DNA of 64,000 bases from Prinsepia uniflora (GCA_032719365.1 CM064874.1:34582716-34646715), one strand, 5' to 3'; positions 46,471 through 59,305 are shown, counted from the stretch's first letter. A program made the numbers and translations. Notes: generated by a model not told the origin, from the letters alone.

Positions 46471-46859
46471 GAGGAATTTTAAGGGATGTTTTCTTGGCTC
46501 CAAAATGACCTCCACAAGGTGAAGTATGATAGAAGTTAGAATAGAACGGAATTCAGATTCAAGTACGCACCTACGTATGATGAGATCTGGACAATGTTTC
46601 CATAGAAATGGATCATCCCACACATAGTACTTGGCCTGCTTAACCAGCTTATGTCTTTGGGATTGACTAAAAGTGCTTGGTGGCAAAGTAATTGATGGTG
46701 TCGAAAACCCAAGGATAAGAAGTACTAAGGGAAAATAGTTGCTCACCAGGGAAACATTCTTGTAATGTCAAGTGATATTCCTCCCGATTGGATGAATGCA
46801 TTAGTCGGCTGAGATGATCAACCACAACATTATCAGAACCCTTCTTGTCTCGGATCTCC

Positions 46860-47629
46860 ACATCAAACTCCTAGATTAGAAGCATCCAAAGGATCAATCC
46901 GAGTTTAGCATCATTTTTGGTAAGTAGATATTTCAATGCTGCATGATTAGAATAGATAAATACTTTAGTACCAATTAGATAAGATCTAAACTTTTCTAAC
47001 AACAAGCAACTCCTTTTCAGTTGTAGAGTAATTGAGCTGTGCATCATTTAGGGTGCGGCTAGCATAGTAAATCACATGTGAAAGCTTGTTGACACATTAC
47101 CCTAAAACAACCCCTACAGCATAATCAGATGCGTCACACATAAGCTCAAAAGTAAGGTTCCAATATGGTGGCATTATGATTGGTTCAGTTGTAAAGAGGC
47201 TTTTGAGCTTCTCGAAATCAAATGGAGCATCCTTAGCTAGTAGCTTGCACAGAGATCTTGAAATCTTAGAAAAGTCTTTGATGAATCGACGGTCGAATCC
47301 AGCATGTCCAAGAAAATATCTAATTTCTTTTACCGATGTAGGGGAAGACAACCTGCTCACTATGTACACCTTGGCTTTGTCTACTTCAATACCACGAGTT
47401 GAGATCACATGCCCTAAGCCAATGCCTTGTTGTACCATAAAAAAGGCACTTTTCCCAATTAAGCACTAAGTTGCATTCCCTGCACCTTTGCAACACTAGA
47501 GAAAGATGGTGAAGTTATAAATAAAAAGAGTTGCCGAAAACAAAAAAAACTCATCCATAAAAACCTCAATGATATCCTCAACCATGTCGGAGAATATGCT
47601 CATCATGCATCGCTGAAATGTTGCAGGGG
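46860..47629 (-). pseudogene. pol: Athila-type RT C-terminus and RNase H, degenerate
   Basis: Continues the RT interrupted at 50263. The minus strand reads NAPATFQRCMMSIFSDMVED, then, in another frame, GIGLGHVISTRGIEVDKAKV, VKEIRYFLGHAGFDRRFIKDF, the RNase H opening LMCDASDYAVGVVLG, and YASRTLNDAQLNYSTTEKEL. An FMDE..F block stands where the YxDD motif region ends and is followed by stops. Several frame breaks separate the blocks. Confidence 0.88.
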
Positions 47630-47634
47630 CATTA

Positions 47635-50262
47635 TGACACGACCCACCCCCAATCCTCCGGGATTAAGGAATAAGTCATGCTCCCGTCTAACCTGCATGC
47701 GACACGAAGGCTAAACACTCGTTCAATCCCCCGTAGAACACACAAGTCAGACAAGGGATCCCAGGTCAACGTCATCTAAAAATCAACCTCGGTTAACCAG
47801 AGTTAGCAGCAACACTGTGGATCGCGTGTGAGATGTCTCTGTCTCTCTCACAACAGCCCACACCGCATCAACCTGGAGGGTATCGAAAAAAAGAAAAGAC
47901 TGTGAGTGGACAAAAATAAATAATAAGTTCATAAAACATTTCATAAGAAAAGACATTTATACCATCCGCGTAAAACCAATGCATGCATTCGAAAACCATT
48001 TCATTTTCGAGATAATAAAAACCGTTTATGAAACCGAAATCATTTCCTTTTCTCAAATCTCGGGCCTTAGCCCAAAACCATCAAAAGCCATATCATCCGA
48101 GTCATAACCCAAAACATCTGGAAACCATTTGAAAACCATCAATGTATCACAGAAATCCAAAAGCATTTAAAACACATTTCCATCAATCGAACCTGCTGGA
48201 TCTATCCGAGTCTTTAAACTCAATATATGTCCAAGTATTTCAACTCAACAGGCCTCAATATCAATCCGAGTCTTTACACTCCCGAGTCTTTAAACTCAAT
48301 AGGCCTACAGGGGAAATCACAATATCCGAGTCTTTAAACTCAATCCGGATCTTTAAACCCAATCACATATCCGGGCCCGCCCCCGTCACATATCATATCC
48401 GGGTCTTTAAACCCAATACCATATCCAGCAAATCCAATCCAAAAACCATTTCCAAATCTAGAAATCCATTTTCAAATCCGAATCCGAAATCATCATTCTG
48501 AATCCCAATCCAGAAATCACGTTTATCGAAATCACTTTTCCAAATCCATTTATAAACCATTAAAATCAAATCATAATTCAAATTCCAAAATCATAGTATC
48601 AAAATTATTATCAAATCACGACATAAAAGCATATCTCGTAAAACATACAATTACGTAAAATTCCTCGAAATACGTGCAAAACCGTAAATCACAGATAGCA
48701 TAATCATAAACATGGAAATCATGTATAGAAAAAATATACAAACATTTACGCATGCATCATAAGTTAGAAAGCAAAGTCCACTCAAAGGTCATTCGCATCG
48801 TTGCCTCGATATGCGTGCAATTACGCTTTCCCGACTAATCCACTATCACCAGACTTCCCGAACCTGTCCATATCACATTCTAAGGTCACTAACTACTTCA
48901 TTATGCTTCTACTAAATCCCCGTAATTTTCCCAAATTTTTAACTATTTTTAACCTAGCCTTTAAACCTTTGGACATCCCGAAACATATCGAAACGATGTC
49001 CGATCAACTCGAAACAAGTCCCAAAATGTTCGTCACATCGAATACTTAAAAACACATGTAGAAAAATTTCCCAAACCATGCCTCACGCACCCTCACGTGC
49101 CGCCCAAAGGGGATACACGTGGGAGCCACACGCCTCAGTACTATTCATCTCCTACCTCAGGTTGACCTGGTTCAGACCGGTCCAGACCGGCCTCTGCAAC
49201 TCAAACTGGCATGACCGGTTTTCACTCATTTTTCCATCGTTTTCAATCCTATTTGTCCCAATAGATTCGTCCTAACTTAACCAATTTATCTACTTACTCA
49301 AACAACAAAGTTAAGTCCAGAATGATACCTTCCCGATCCAAAGAATAACATGTGCTCTGCAACCATGTCAATTCACGAGTTTGACGTCCTCCTGCTTCAA
49401 CTTCAGTCCCAATCGACTTATTTACCCTTCATAATCGTGTTCCAATCATTAGAATTCATCGACAAAGCCTAAAAACTCGTATCCAATTTTTGAACCAAGA
49501 CTTACCGCGTCGGGTTCGATGGCCACCGTGCACGGCAGACCTCCGTCCATGCTCAATTACCTCCTAGGAGCCTCCTGGACCTCATCCTAGCCACCAATTC
49601 GCTTATCAAGCCTCACAATACCAGTTGCCATTTTAAATGAAAACAGGGCACTTCATGGGGTTCTCTTACCTCCATGCGCCGTCGTGGGCCGCCGGGCCAC
49701 CACCATCATCTTCGTCTCATCACCCCAACCACTTTACTAAATAGAACATAAGCAAAGGATCGCATTTTGATGGTGTTTCAATCAATGGTTCCTCACAGTA
49801 CACATACTACTTTGTTTTTCATTTGAACCAAACCATGCAAACATTTTTTAAACCGTGTGAGACACTTGTAAGGCGGTGGGAAGGGTTCTACTGCCTTCCA
49901 GAGAGGGATAAGTGTCCCAAAACCATTAGGCATAACTCCTAAGGCAACAAGAATGACCAAAATATCCTGAATGCCAAATTACCAAAATGCCCCTCACCTT
50001 CCGAAGACCGTAACTTCCTCCTCGAATGTCGGAATCGGACGTTCCACCTGTCTATGAACTCGTGACGTCCCGAACTACGTCACAGTCATCAACCCAAGTC
50101 CATTTGACAGCCCAAATCAAAAGTAAACCTTTTTGCCCATTCCAGGGGCAAAACCGTCATTTCGCACCATCCGTCCGAAATCACCTAACTAATCATCGAT
50201 TAACTTCACTAATCCGCCATTAATCACTAATCTAATCCCGGACTCCGAGACGGGTCGTTACA
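47635..50262 (-). mobile_element. Solo LTR, minus orientation, splitting the Athila RT
   Basis: TGACACGACCCACCCC at 47635 to GGGTCGTTACA at 50262, 2628 bp. Target duplication is CATTA (47630-47634) / CATTG (50263-50267), one base mutated. Removing it restores the conserved RT motif MPFGICNAPATFQR across the junction. It carries GGAGGGTAT (47875-47883) / ATACCATCC (47959-47967, one mismatch), GTGAGTGGAC near 47901, a GAGTCTTTAAACTC array (48200-48420) and the usual distal W-box block near 50095-50130. Confidence 0.93.
48200..48420. repeat. GAGTCTTTAAACTC / GGGTCTTTAAACCC hairpin array
   Basis: Several copies of GAGTCTTTAAACTC, one with TTTACACTC, and one GGGTCTTTAAACCC plus GATCTTTAAACCC. Both arms change together from GAGT/ACTC to GGGT/ACCC. 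Confidence 0.85.
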
Positions 50263-50900
50263 CATTGCATATGCCAAATGGCATCCTCCGATATGCAAAT
50301 TTGCCAAAAGGGCATGTGAATGTGGAATTCTCTTGGTCCTCGGGAGCTATTGCTATTTGGTTATAACTGGAGTATCCATCAAAGAAGCAATAATGACTAT
50401 GACCTGCAAGTCTCTCAAGCATTTGATCAATGAAAGGTAAATGAAAATGATCGATAGGAGTTGTTGTGTTGAGCTTGCGGTAGTCGATGCACACCCTCCA
50501 CCTTGTGTGTACCCTTGTCGGCACCATTTCATCATGCTCGTTCTTAACAATGGTGATGCATGATTTCTTAGGAACCACTTGTACGGGACTTATCCATTTA
50601 GACTCGAAAATTGGGTAAATGATTCCTACATTTAGAAGCTTCAAAATTTCCTTCTTCACGGCCTCCTTTATAGGTGGGTTTAGCCGTCTTTGAGCTTCTT
50701 TAGTAGACTTTGATGAATCCTCCAAGAGAATTTGATGCATGCACTTTGTAAGGCTAATTACTTTGATATCAGTTATAGTCTATCCTATGGCTGTCTTGTT
50801 CTCTCTTAGAACTCTCACTAAATGTTTTGTCTCAACATCATTCAAATTGTTAGCAATAATGACAAGCAAAGCTTTTTCATCACCAAGTTAAGCATATTTA
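50263..50900 (-). pseudogene. pol: Athila-type reverse transcriptase, N-terminal half
   Basis: The minus strand reads KEAQRRLNPPIKEAVKKEIL, LNVGIIYPIFESKWISPVQV, WRVCIDYRKLNTTTPIDHFH, LPFIDQMLERLAGHSHYCF, FDGYSSYNQIAIAPEDQE and FTCPFGKFAYRRMPFGICN, then is cut by the solo LTR. These are the palm/finger motifs of Ty3/gypsy RT. Upstream of residue K a further stretch (TKHLVRVLRENKTAIG) is present with a stop. Confidence 0.9.
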
Positions 50901-51043
50901 AGATGTTCAAGAAGTTGTTTGAGTTCTAACCTTGGCGCTTGAATGACTGACGTAATTAGCTTATCTGTTGAGTCAGCGAGAGGCTCAAAACATGGCCACC
51001 TTAATAGCTTACAAGATGGAATAACTTCTAGGGCAAAGAGTAC

Positions 51044-51892
51044 TTACATTCGTTCTTCATCATGCACGCCTTCCTCACTTGGAGATAAACTGAGTGCTCT
51101 TTCTAATGGATCTTCCTTTCCTTGAGTTGTAAATGGGGCCTGCAACATTAAACTTAATAGATCAATGGAATTACATTCGTGAATCTCACTAGGGTACCTC
51201 ATAGCATCAAGAATTTGAAAAGTTCTGCTTTCCTCTAAAACAGTCATGGTGAGCTTTTCCGAATGGCAATCTATGATAGCACGAGCAGATGCTAGGAATT
51301 GACGGCCTAAAATGAGTAGGTGATGATTTGGCAAAGTACTATCTTCCATGTCTAGAATGTAGAAATCTGTTGGTAATACAAGGTCACCTATTTGTACAAT
51401 CACATCTCCCGCCACTCCCTTTGGATGAGTAAAAGAACGATCCGCCAATTGAATCATCATGTAAGTTGGCTTGAGATCACCGAGCTGCAGTGGTGCATAA
51501 ACAGAATACAACATTAAGTTAAGAGAAGCACCTAAGTCACATAAGCATCTATCAAACCTCATTGAACCAATTTGGCATGGAACAATAAAGCTTCTGGGAT
51601 CCTCCTCTTTTGGTGGCAGCTTTCTTTGCAGAATAGAAGTGAATTTTTCACCAAAAGCAACCACGAAATTGATCTCTACCATCCTCTTGTTTTTACAAAG
51701 CTTCTTAATGAACTTCGCATAACTTGGAATATGCTTAATTGCCTTAAAGAACGGAATAGCAATTTCCAGTTTCTTGATTGTCTCTAAAAAGTCATGTTCA
51801 AGCTTATCTTTTTTTTGAATTGGCAAACCTGCGAGGATAAGGCATAGGTGGAGTGCATCCTGCCACCGTAGGGTTAGAACTAAACTTCTCAA
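51044..51892 (-). pseudogene. pol: Athila-type protease region of the polyprotein
   Basis: A 282-codon open stretch. The retropepsin active-site region reads RCLCDLGASLNLMLYSVY, matching the DLGAS variant usual in Athila/Tat elements. It is followed by KPTYMMIQLADRSFTHPKGV, VLPTDFYILDME and the flap/C-terminal block LLILGRQFLASARAIIDC. Upstream residues (FKAIKHIPSYAKFIKKLC) belong to the gag-protease linker. The frame is offset from gag (which ends near 51804), so a frameshift separates them. The downstream RT lies in another frame after further stops. Confidence 0.9.
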
Positions 51893-53094
51893 GATTAGAA
51901 TTTAACATAGAAGTATCTAGATTGGCTGGAATTGAGGTTTCGACAATAGGGGCTAAATTGGATTCTCTTAGACTTTTCTGATCTTTCTTCTTTTCCTCAT
52001 CTTGTATTGCCACACCTTCATCAATTTTTAGAGGGTTCCTGGGACCTTGAAGCTCTTTTCCACTCCTTAAATTGATAACATTAACCTGTGCATTGTTTAG
52101 ACCTTTAGGATTCACAAAAAGTTGACTAGGAAGCTTACCAAGTTCCCTCTCATTTAAGGCAGTTGCAATTTGTCCAACTTGGGTTTCTAAGTTTGCAATG
52201 GATCGATCAGTCTTGTACATGAAAGCATGGGTTGAAACCTTGAGGTCTTGAGTGCTTTGAGCTAAAGAGCTCACTTGTCTCGCCAATGTGTTCACAATGT
52301 CTTCAAGAGATTTGTTTAGTGTAGCTTGGATGGTTAACCCTTGTGGATTGGGGAAGCCTTGGGGATGCTTTGGATTTTGAACATTATTGTTGTTTCCCCA
52401 TCTGAAATTCGGATGATTCCTTCATCCTGAGTTATAAGTTGGAGCAAATGGATCATTTCATGACCTTTGACTTCCTTGAAAACCTCCAACCATGTTGGCT
52501 TCCTCATGAAGCCCTTGTACTTGAGGGAATGCTTTAGAAGAATGTCCCTACAAGGAACACACTTGACAAACAGCCACAACTTGCTTTTGGGACACAAGCT
52601 GCTTAATAAGGTTAGTTAATTCAGAAATTTGAGAATTTTCATTAGAAGTAGTACTAACCTCCTAAACCTTCTTGGTTTGCTGGTTTGTGAAACTAAATTG
52701 CTTCGTATTGGAAGCAATTTCCTCAAACATGGCCTTAGCTTCATCAGCCATTTTGTTCAGTAGACCGCCAGTAGTAGCATCTACCATCATACGATCAGAA
52801 TCTAGTAACCCTTCATAGAAGTATTGCATAAGCAGCCATGGTTCAAGGTTGTGATGAGGGAAAAAATGCAGCAATGTCTTAAACCTATCCCAATACTCAT
52901 GAAACAGCTCTCCACCAGTTTGCACAATTGACATGATTTCCCTCCTTAACTTGTTAGTGTGTTATGCTGGGAAAAAATGTTGTAGGAACTTGGAAGCTAG
53001 CATATCCCAAGTCTCAATGGATCTAGATGGAAGAGTGTGGAGCCAAGCCTTAGCCTTCTCTCAAAGTGAAAAAGGAAATAACTTAAGACATATT
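51804..53094 (-). pseudogene. gag: Athila-type gag, degenerate, 5' end cut off
   Basis: The minus strand starts inside the gag core (EKAKAWLHTLPSRSIETWD, LASKFLQHFFPA, RREIMSIVQTGGELFHEYWD, FKTLLHFFPHHNLEPW, MQYFYEGLLDSDRMMVDAT), with one stop in the alanine region. A decayed zinc-finger region follows (CQVCSLQGHSSKAF), then a long C-terminal part with VSSLAQSTQDLKVSTHAF, SIANLETQVGQIATALNERE and NVINLRSGKELQGP. The N-terminus and 5' LTR are missing: the sequence is broken at 53094/53095 by a truncated LTR. Confidence 0.88.
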
Positions 53095-55437
53095 TGTAAC
53101 ACCCCGGACTTTTAATAAAATGTAAATTCAAAAATTTAACGTAAAATTGCCATTTTACTCCTAGATAGGGGAAAATGTTGACTTTTAACTTGGGATACTA
53201 TTTGGACATTGACCAAGGCCTGTTACGTAGATGGAGACATCACAAGTCCGAAGACAAGCGGCACGTCGAAATCGGACATCCAACGGAAAAGTTACGGGTC
53301 ATGGAAGAAATTAGGTACTATTTATGTTTTACGAGACATGAACAGTTGGCTAATTTTAATTGCGGAAAATATCTGAGGTGGACGAATGGATGAATGACAA
53401 GTGTCACTCATCCCATTGGCCCAACTACCCATGTTCATGCATTTCATTTGTATCTTCATCTTCTATGTTTTCCTTTCACCTGAAACCCACAAACAACACA
53501 CACCACCATACCTCATCTTTGCTACTATTTGAGAGGGTTGAGCTTGAAAGAGTGACCAAAGACGACAAAGACGACGACTGAGCACGTCGGAGAGGTTGAG
53601 AAACCCAAGGATCAGGTAAACCGGAAACCATGGTTTGGGTTCAAATTTTGAAGTAAATTTAGAGGGATTGTTGGATTATTTTGATGATTGAAAGTTGTTC
53701 TTTGGGATTGTACGAGTCCACAGAGACCAAAATCGTGAACGAAGGTAGTTGGAATCGACCAGGAGAAGGATTGGAAAATTGGCCAAAAATCATCAAGCTC
53801 GAATAGGTAATTTCAAGCCTTGTTTGATGTTTTTGAGGTTATAGATCGCTTTCTGGGTTCCTTACGAGCATGTAGGAAGAAAAATGGGGAAAAACGGTGG
53901 CTGGATGGCTGAAATATGACCGGATCAAGTTCGCGGGTCGGTTGGCCAGTTATAGGATCACGGGTCGACTCGGTCAAAGGTTGACAATGATAACGTAGCA
54001 GTCCATGCCATCGCATGTTAGACCTGTCAATCCACATGACAAATTAGATGATGCCACGTGGCAAGCTGTCAGGCCCAGTCAGTAGCTGACGTGTTAGGTC
54101 CACCTAAGCATGTCAGACCACGTGGACCAATAGGGTGGTGCCACATGGCAACCTATCAGGGAGTGTCAGAGTGACGTGGCAGTTGACGTGCAAGTCCATG
54201 TCAGCTAGAGTGGTGCCATGTCGTAGTGTGTTAGAGGTGTCAGAGACACGTGACACTAGCTAAGGTGTGCCATGTGGCAGGTGTCAGACTTGTCAGGCTG
54301 ACTTCAGCATGACATTAGTGTTGACCAGTGATGAATCCCATTGACTAGCGATGACCATCGTTGACCGAACTTTGACCAGCGCGTGTGGGTGCATGGGCAT
54401 GAATTTTGAGGTCAAACTGGTCTTGCTCAAAAGGTTCCAACGTTATGAATCCAATGAATGTGGTTTCAGGTCAATCAAAGACTGTTTGAAATGTCATTTA
54501 GGGATTTTTAGCCTCAGGAAGCGTGTTCAGGACGGGTTCCCCGAATTGGGCTTTGTGAGGGTTTAGTGTGTGACCTTGTATAAAATATTAGTGCCCCTCG
54601 AATGTGATCTGGACAGGCCCGGACACTTTGGACTAGCTCAAGTGAGATTACAGTGCGGATGTTGAGCGAGTAGGATGGACCGAGCGTGAGTAGACTTTTG
54701 TTTTATAACTGAATTGCATGCATAACTGTTTTGAATTCTTTATTATATGATTTAAGTTGAAATTCTTTGATATCGTATTTGATTATGTTATGGATTTAAT
54801 CATCGATTTATGAACTGTTTTACGGAATTACGTGAAAATTATGTTTTGGCTTGAGACCGGTTGAGTAATGATTTGACTTAGATTTCTAGTCAAACGGGAA
54901 TTTGAAAGAAAAGTTGCATTTTAATAGAATTTGAATGGCGATCTAGCATTATCTTTTTGAGTAAATTGGGATTTGTAAATGAGTTATGGACATTGTTTTC
55001 GGATGGTTTTTGTGGAAAATACATGTGAGAGTTATGTCTCATGCATAGGCTCAAATAAATAGTGTTTTGACTCGATTTGAGACGTAAACGGTTTAAAATG
55101 ACTTTAAATGTATTTGGTTACTATTCCACATATACCATCATGCTGAGTTGGATTGTCTCTTCCAAACGTCGAGGATCCTAGAGTAGTCACGGTGAACTGC
55201 CTGAAATGAGTAGCTTCGAGGAGAGGTTCAGGTTCAGGAGTGCGAGTTTATGATATCACCCCGCACGCGGTAGGTCTGGGGAAGGCACCCCATTATGATA
55301 TCACCCCGGACGTCGTTGAGTTGGATCCTGGGGAGGTACTCGGAGATGAGACTTCAAATTGCACGCGTAGCATTGGAAATCATGACTGGTATTGGTTATA
55401 GACATCGCGGATGTCGAGGATTGGTTATAGACCCTAT
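53095..55437 (+). mobile_element. Truncated LTR, plus orientation
   Basis: Starts TGTAACACCCCGG at 53095 within the Athila gag. Landmarks in order: GTTGACTTTT near 53178, one ~85-bp module (53220-53305), GAATGACAAGTGTCACTC palindrome near 53392, GTGAGTAGAC near 54687, TGCATGCATAAC near 54716. The sequence stops near 55437, before the terminal stem, where MULE-derived sequence begins. The left flank is ATATT; no right partner exists. Confidence 0.8.
54035..54310. repeat. Degenerate ACGTGGCA / TGTCAG repeat cluster
   Basis: CCACGTGGCA, CCACATGGCA, GACGTGGCA, CCATGTGGCA and ACACGTGACA are interspersed with TGTCAG at least seven times in 275 bp. Spacing is irregular (about 20-45 bp). It sits in the same LTR zone as the TGACGTCA cluster at 7733-7842. 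Confidence 0.7.
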
Positions 55438-55439
55438 AA

Positions 55440-56175
55440 TTGATTTGCTTCTTCAAGCAATCCCTAAAGAATTTTCCTATCCATTAACTTCTCCAATGTA
55501 TGAATACCCTAATCCCCACTATCCTTAAATCTAGAACTGTCAGATGCTTTAGAGTCTTCAAACTCATCCACCAACCCATCCTCACCACTATTATCCCTAC
55601 ATTGCCAGTCGGATTTCCCTTCCCTTTGTCTTTCTATTTACCCTTTCCTTTTTCAATCACAACAGTTGGTTTTGTAGACACCAGCACATGTGATGCTATG
55701 TTTTCCCTCTTGCCTTTGTATTTCTGTTTACCTTTTCCTTTTTCAATCTTCTGAGCTGCTGTTTCTTTAGGTAGGTCTTCAAACTCCTTAATCACAACCG
55801 TTGACTTTATGCTCTCTAGCAATTGTCTTGCTAACTTTTTCTCCCTTCTTCTAACATCTTTTAATAATGCCTTAGGGTTCTCCACGTTAATATGTGTTGA
55901 GAAATTTCTATCTCAGTAGTTACACTTGGCACAGCCTTACATATCTTAATCACATCAGCGTTTTCTAAGTGTTTACCACCCACTCCTTCTTCAATCTCGT
56001 AACGGTATAAGATGATACCATCTTTATAGCGTATTGACTTTACCATCCTATCTATCTTAAGCATGGATACCATGTGTTTTTCACAATAATCAAAATAGTC
56101 AACATCTCCATCTTTATACCTATCGACATCCCACGTTCCACCATTGAACATCTTGATTGTAAAATAACCTGAATT
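55440..56175 (-). pseudogene. PB1-like domain fragment of a MULE-type transposon protein
   Basis: The minus strand reads GYFTIKMFNGGTWDVDRYKD, GDVDYFDYCEKHMVSMLKID, RMVKSIRYKDGIILYRYEIE, EADVI-like KHLENADVIKICKAV and ITTEIEIS-like text, then a Lys/Glu-rich tail (KALLKDVRRREKKLARQLLE, EKGKGKQKYKGKRENIAS). The GG..VDYFDYC..MVSMLEID pattern is the PB1-like N-terminal domain found on plant Mutator-like (MULE) transposase proteins. A frameshift near 55870 separates the two open stretches, and no transposase catalytic or SWIM domain is present. The identification rests on my memory of the domain and the function is unknown. Confidence 0.65.
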
Positions 56176-56900
56176 CCCTACAATTGAATAAAAAATACAT
56201 TTTTATGACCACAGTAGAGCGACAAATATATTTATCCCTTACAACAGCAAACAAATTTATCAACTACATCAGCCAACACAATTATCCCTTGCACCAGCCA
56301 ACACAATTATCACCTACAACATACAACAAAATTCTCCCATACAGCAGCCAACACAAGTATCCCCTATTGCCCCCACAAACAAACGAAAAGCTACAAAATG
56401 TGACCTAACGTTCTATCCTACAGCTACAGAACATGGTCCCCAACAATAAAGTGTCCACCGCATAGACAAAGCATCCACCAACAAATTATGGACAAAGCAC
56501 ATGGTTCTACTACACTACAGGCAAAACAGACCTCTATTTCCCAAAACACTAAACAAAAACACTAACACCTAAAAAATGCAAATAAATTCATATTTTTGTG
56601 CAAACAATCCTATTATAAATACGAAAAGAAAAATAGCTGAGGCATTCAGTTATAAGGAAAAAGGGGCAGAATCTTACCATATGTGGGCACCTTTCATCCA
56701 CACTTCCTCAAACACCATTCATTCATTCCAGTTCAAATTTTGAAACTTCGAACACCCATTCCACTTGGAACTCAAATTCAACTTCGACACTGTACGTGAC
56801 TGGGTGGGAACCAGAAATGGTGGGTTCTAACCAAATTGGTTGATAAATCCCATCCTAGAAATTCGAGAGAAATTAAACTCTAAATTAAATTAATTATTAA
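56176..56900. other. Unassigned AT-rich sequence
   Basis: CAACA-rich low-complexity sequence (ACAGCAGCCAACACAA-like units at 56240-56370), then unique-looking AT-rich DNA. It may be the 5' flank of the MULE fragment. No coding region or terminal inverted repeat was recognised. Confidence 0.4.
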
Positions 56901-58835
56901 TCTAAACTCCAGGAATTTACCAAACTACCCCCAGGTGTTAATCGTCTAGGCTTTATTTTGTAGGTTATTTCAGTTTTTCACCTAGGCCCAATTAGAACCT
57001 CCTTTGGGGACCTAAAGGGCTTGGGGGAAAGCCAAGGAGGGACTTCGTTACAATAAGGCCAAGTTGGAAATATAAGCAATTAAGATTGTAGGAACACCCT
57101 TTCATCATTTGGGCCCAGGCCCATGACCCACTAAAAGTTTTTACCAGCCCTGCAAACACCCACGACACTAGAACCTTCCAACTTCTTCTTGTGTACTCTT
57201 GTCATGTGGGAGTTGAACGACCCCTCATCGAAAGTGCTTTGTTCACCATCACTTATCTGTCTTCTCTTATTTGAACCACCATAACTCACCACACTTTACC
57301 CGTGGCCTAGGAAAGCTGAGAGTTGCCACCACAGTGGTCCTAAGGTAGTCATTCGACTAGCATCCCAAAATAAAATAAACCCTATTCAGTCTTCTAATCT
57401 ACATAACCTCACATCACCTTTTTCGATCTCTCACCTTCTCGAGCCCTGTCGAGAAATACTTAAAACGAAAGAAAACAAAGCTGAAGTTATCAGCCTTCCC
57501 ACGATTGCCCAGCTGCCCTAGACCTTGATAGGCCTCATAACTACCATTGATGTGCTCGCAGCAACATTACGAGCACCACAACCTCATCCACGAAGCTCGA
57601 CGATCACGAGGATGAGACGGGGGAAGTCATCGACAACGAACATTCGAGGCTTCCCATTGGAATTTAGGGTCGCCCAGTTAACTTCGAACCTTCTGACACT
57701 ACCATTAGCTTTTCCTTACTAAGGGCTATCTAATGGACTCGCTGCATGTTCTTTTTCGGCTAAGGGCGCGACAAATACAACGACGAAAAAGTTGCAAAGT
57801 TGCCAAAAAATACTGAACGACCTCAGTAGGTAAGCCCCTCCTTCCAGACATGGGTTTTTAGACTCCCAATGACTAAAGGGACCTAATTGTGATCATGCAT
57901 GTGACTTCCTAGAGGGTTGACTAGCGGCTGTTGGTTGCTGGAGTCTAAGCTCAAGGGAGCTGCGAAGAATCCATCGCACTCTAACCTCTCTCGATAAGCC
58001 CATTACCTTTGCATTTCACCATCATGATCCTTTTCGAATTGAAGTATTAATTCAACATATACCTCGATAGGGTTTTCGAAATTTTCCGTTCACGCCAACG
58101 CTTGATTGGAATTTGGAAAACCAGGAAGGCCAAAACTTCCTTGCATTTTTTCTGTATTATGCAAGTTGAATTTGGAATTTGTAATTGGAAATTTGAATTC
58201 CTCATTTCAAGTAGTATATTTTTTACCCCTTGCATGTTGAAAAAAAAAAACTAAAATTGAAGGATTTAGGCCTTGCTGGAAAACTGAGTTATTCCGGCGT
58301 TCTCCGGCAGGAATGGTCCACTAACGGTCAACACCGTTAGTTAACTGTCAGTCTATGTTAGTCAACCATTAATTCTAATGGCCAACTAACGGAATATTCT
58401 GTTGGTAATATTCTAGGGAATATCCTAAATTGCGCGCGTGCCCATTTTGGGACGTTTTCGAGCCATTCAAGCACGTTTTAAGTCCATATTACGTCCGTTT
58501 TAATATCATTTGAACCAATTTAAGTAACATTCCTTATAGTTTTACTTTTATCTTAAAAGTAACCTTGGGGTTGGATTTAATTAGGACTGTGGTGAGGGTG
58601 GACTTCCGTGGTTTGGCACGTCGGGTAATTTCGACTCCCCGACCAGTTTGTGAGTGGACCCCCTTCCCTAAAACTAGTTTTAAATCATTCATTACTCGCA
58701 CGTTTTACGATGTTTGCACATTTGATAACTATTGAACATGCATGATTTATTATGTGATAATGGTGATATATGATTGGTATAGATGGTTGCTTGATAAGCA
58801 CCTAATTGATCATCTTTTTATATCAATTTCCTTTA
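56900..58835 (+). mobile_element. Degenerate LTR of the long-LTR superfamily, part 1
   Basis: The order of features matches other plus LTRs although the sequence is worn: GCGCGCGTGCCCATTTT near 58432, a block ending CCCGACCAG, then TTTGTGAGTGGAC near 58648 and CATGCATGATTT near 58737. Borders are uncertain. It probably resumes near 63580 after an insertion. Confidence 0.45.
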
Positions 58836-59305
58836 TGTTTTACTTTGTTGGAATCTTAATTATATTCATTATAACTCATTTTTACGATTTACAAGTACTA
58901 ATTACAAGAATTGATAATTTGGAACTAATTACATGATTTAATACTAAGTTCAAGAATTAATATTAATTGTTAAAATGCAGGCCCAATGGTTAATAATTGT
59001 CCACATGCCTATTGTTGCTAATCCTATATTTATGCCTAGCCCAAATTCCTGCAAAGTGCGCAAGCTTCTCTCCAGTTGCTGCCCATCAAAATCCCAGCCC
59101 ACCATTTCGCAGGCCCAGTTTTCCGAGTAGGTCTTTACCGACCCACGTGGTCCATCACTTCAATAAATAGCAGCTTATTGATCATGTCCATTCCCGCTAA
59201 TCAAAGCCATCAAATTAGCGCAGACACAGCCCAGTCCACCGCCTCAATTCAGCGAGGCCCAAATCTAAGCACTAGACATCTATTTAGCGAAGCCCAGTGT
59301 CTCCA
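58836..59305. mobile_element. LTR-like insertion, left part
   Basis: May begin TGTTGGAATC near 58848. Non-coding, AT-rich then with AGCCCA/GGCCCA boxes. It continues at 62457 after removal of the solo LTR. Identity uncertain. Confidence 0.35.

Noticed and set aside
45420..53094. A functional retroelement polyprotein
   Set aside because: Multiple stops and frameshifts, an inserted solo LTR, and a missing 5' end.
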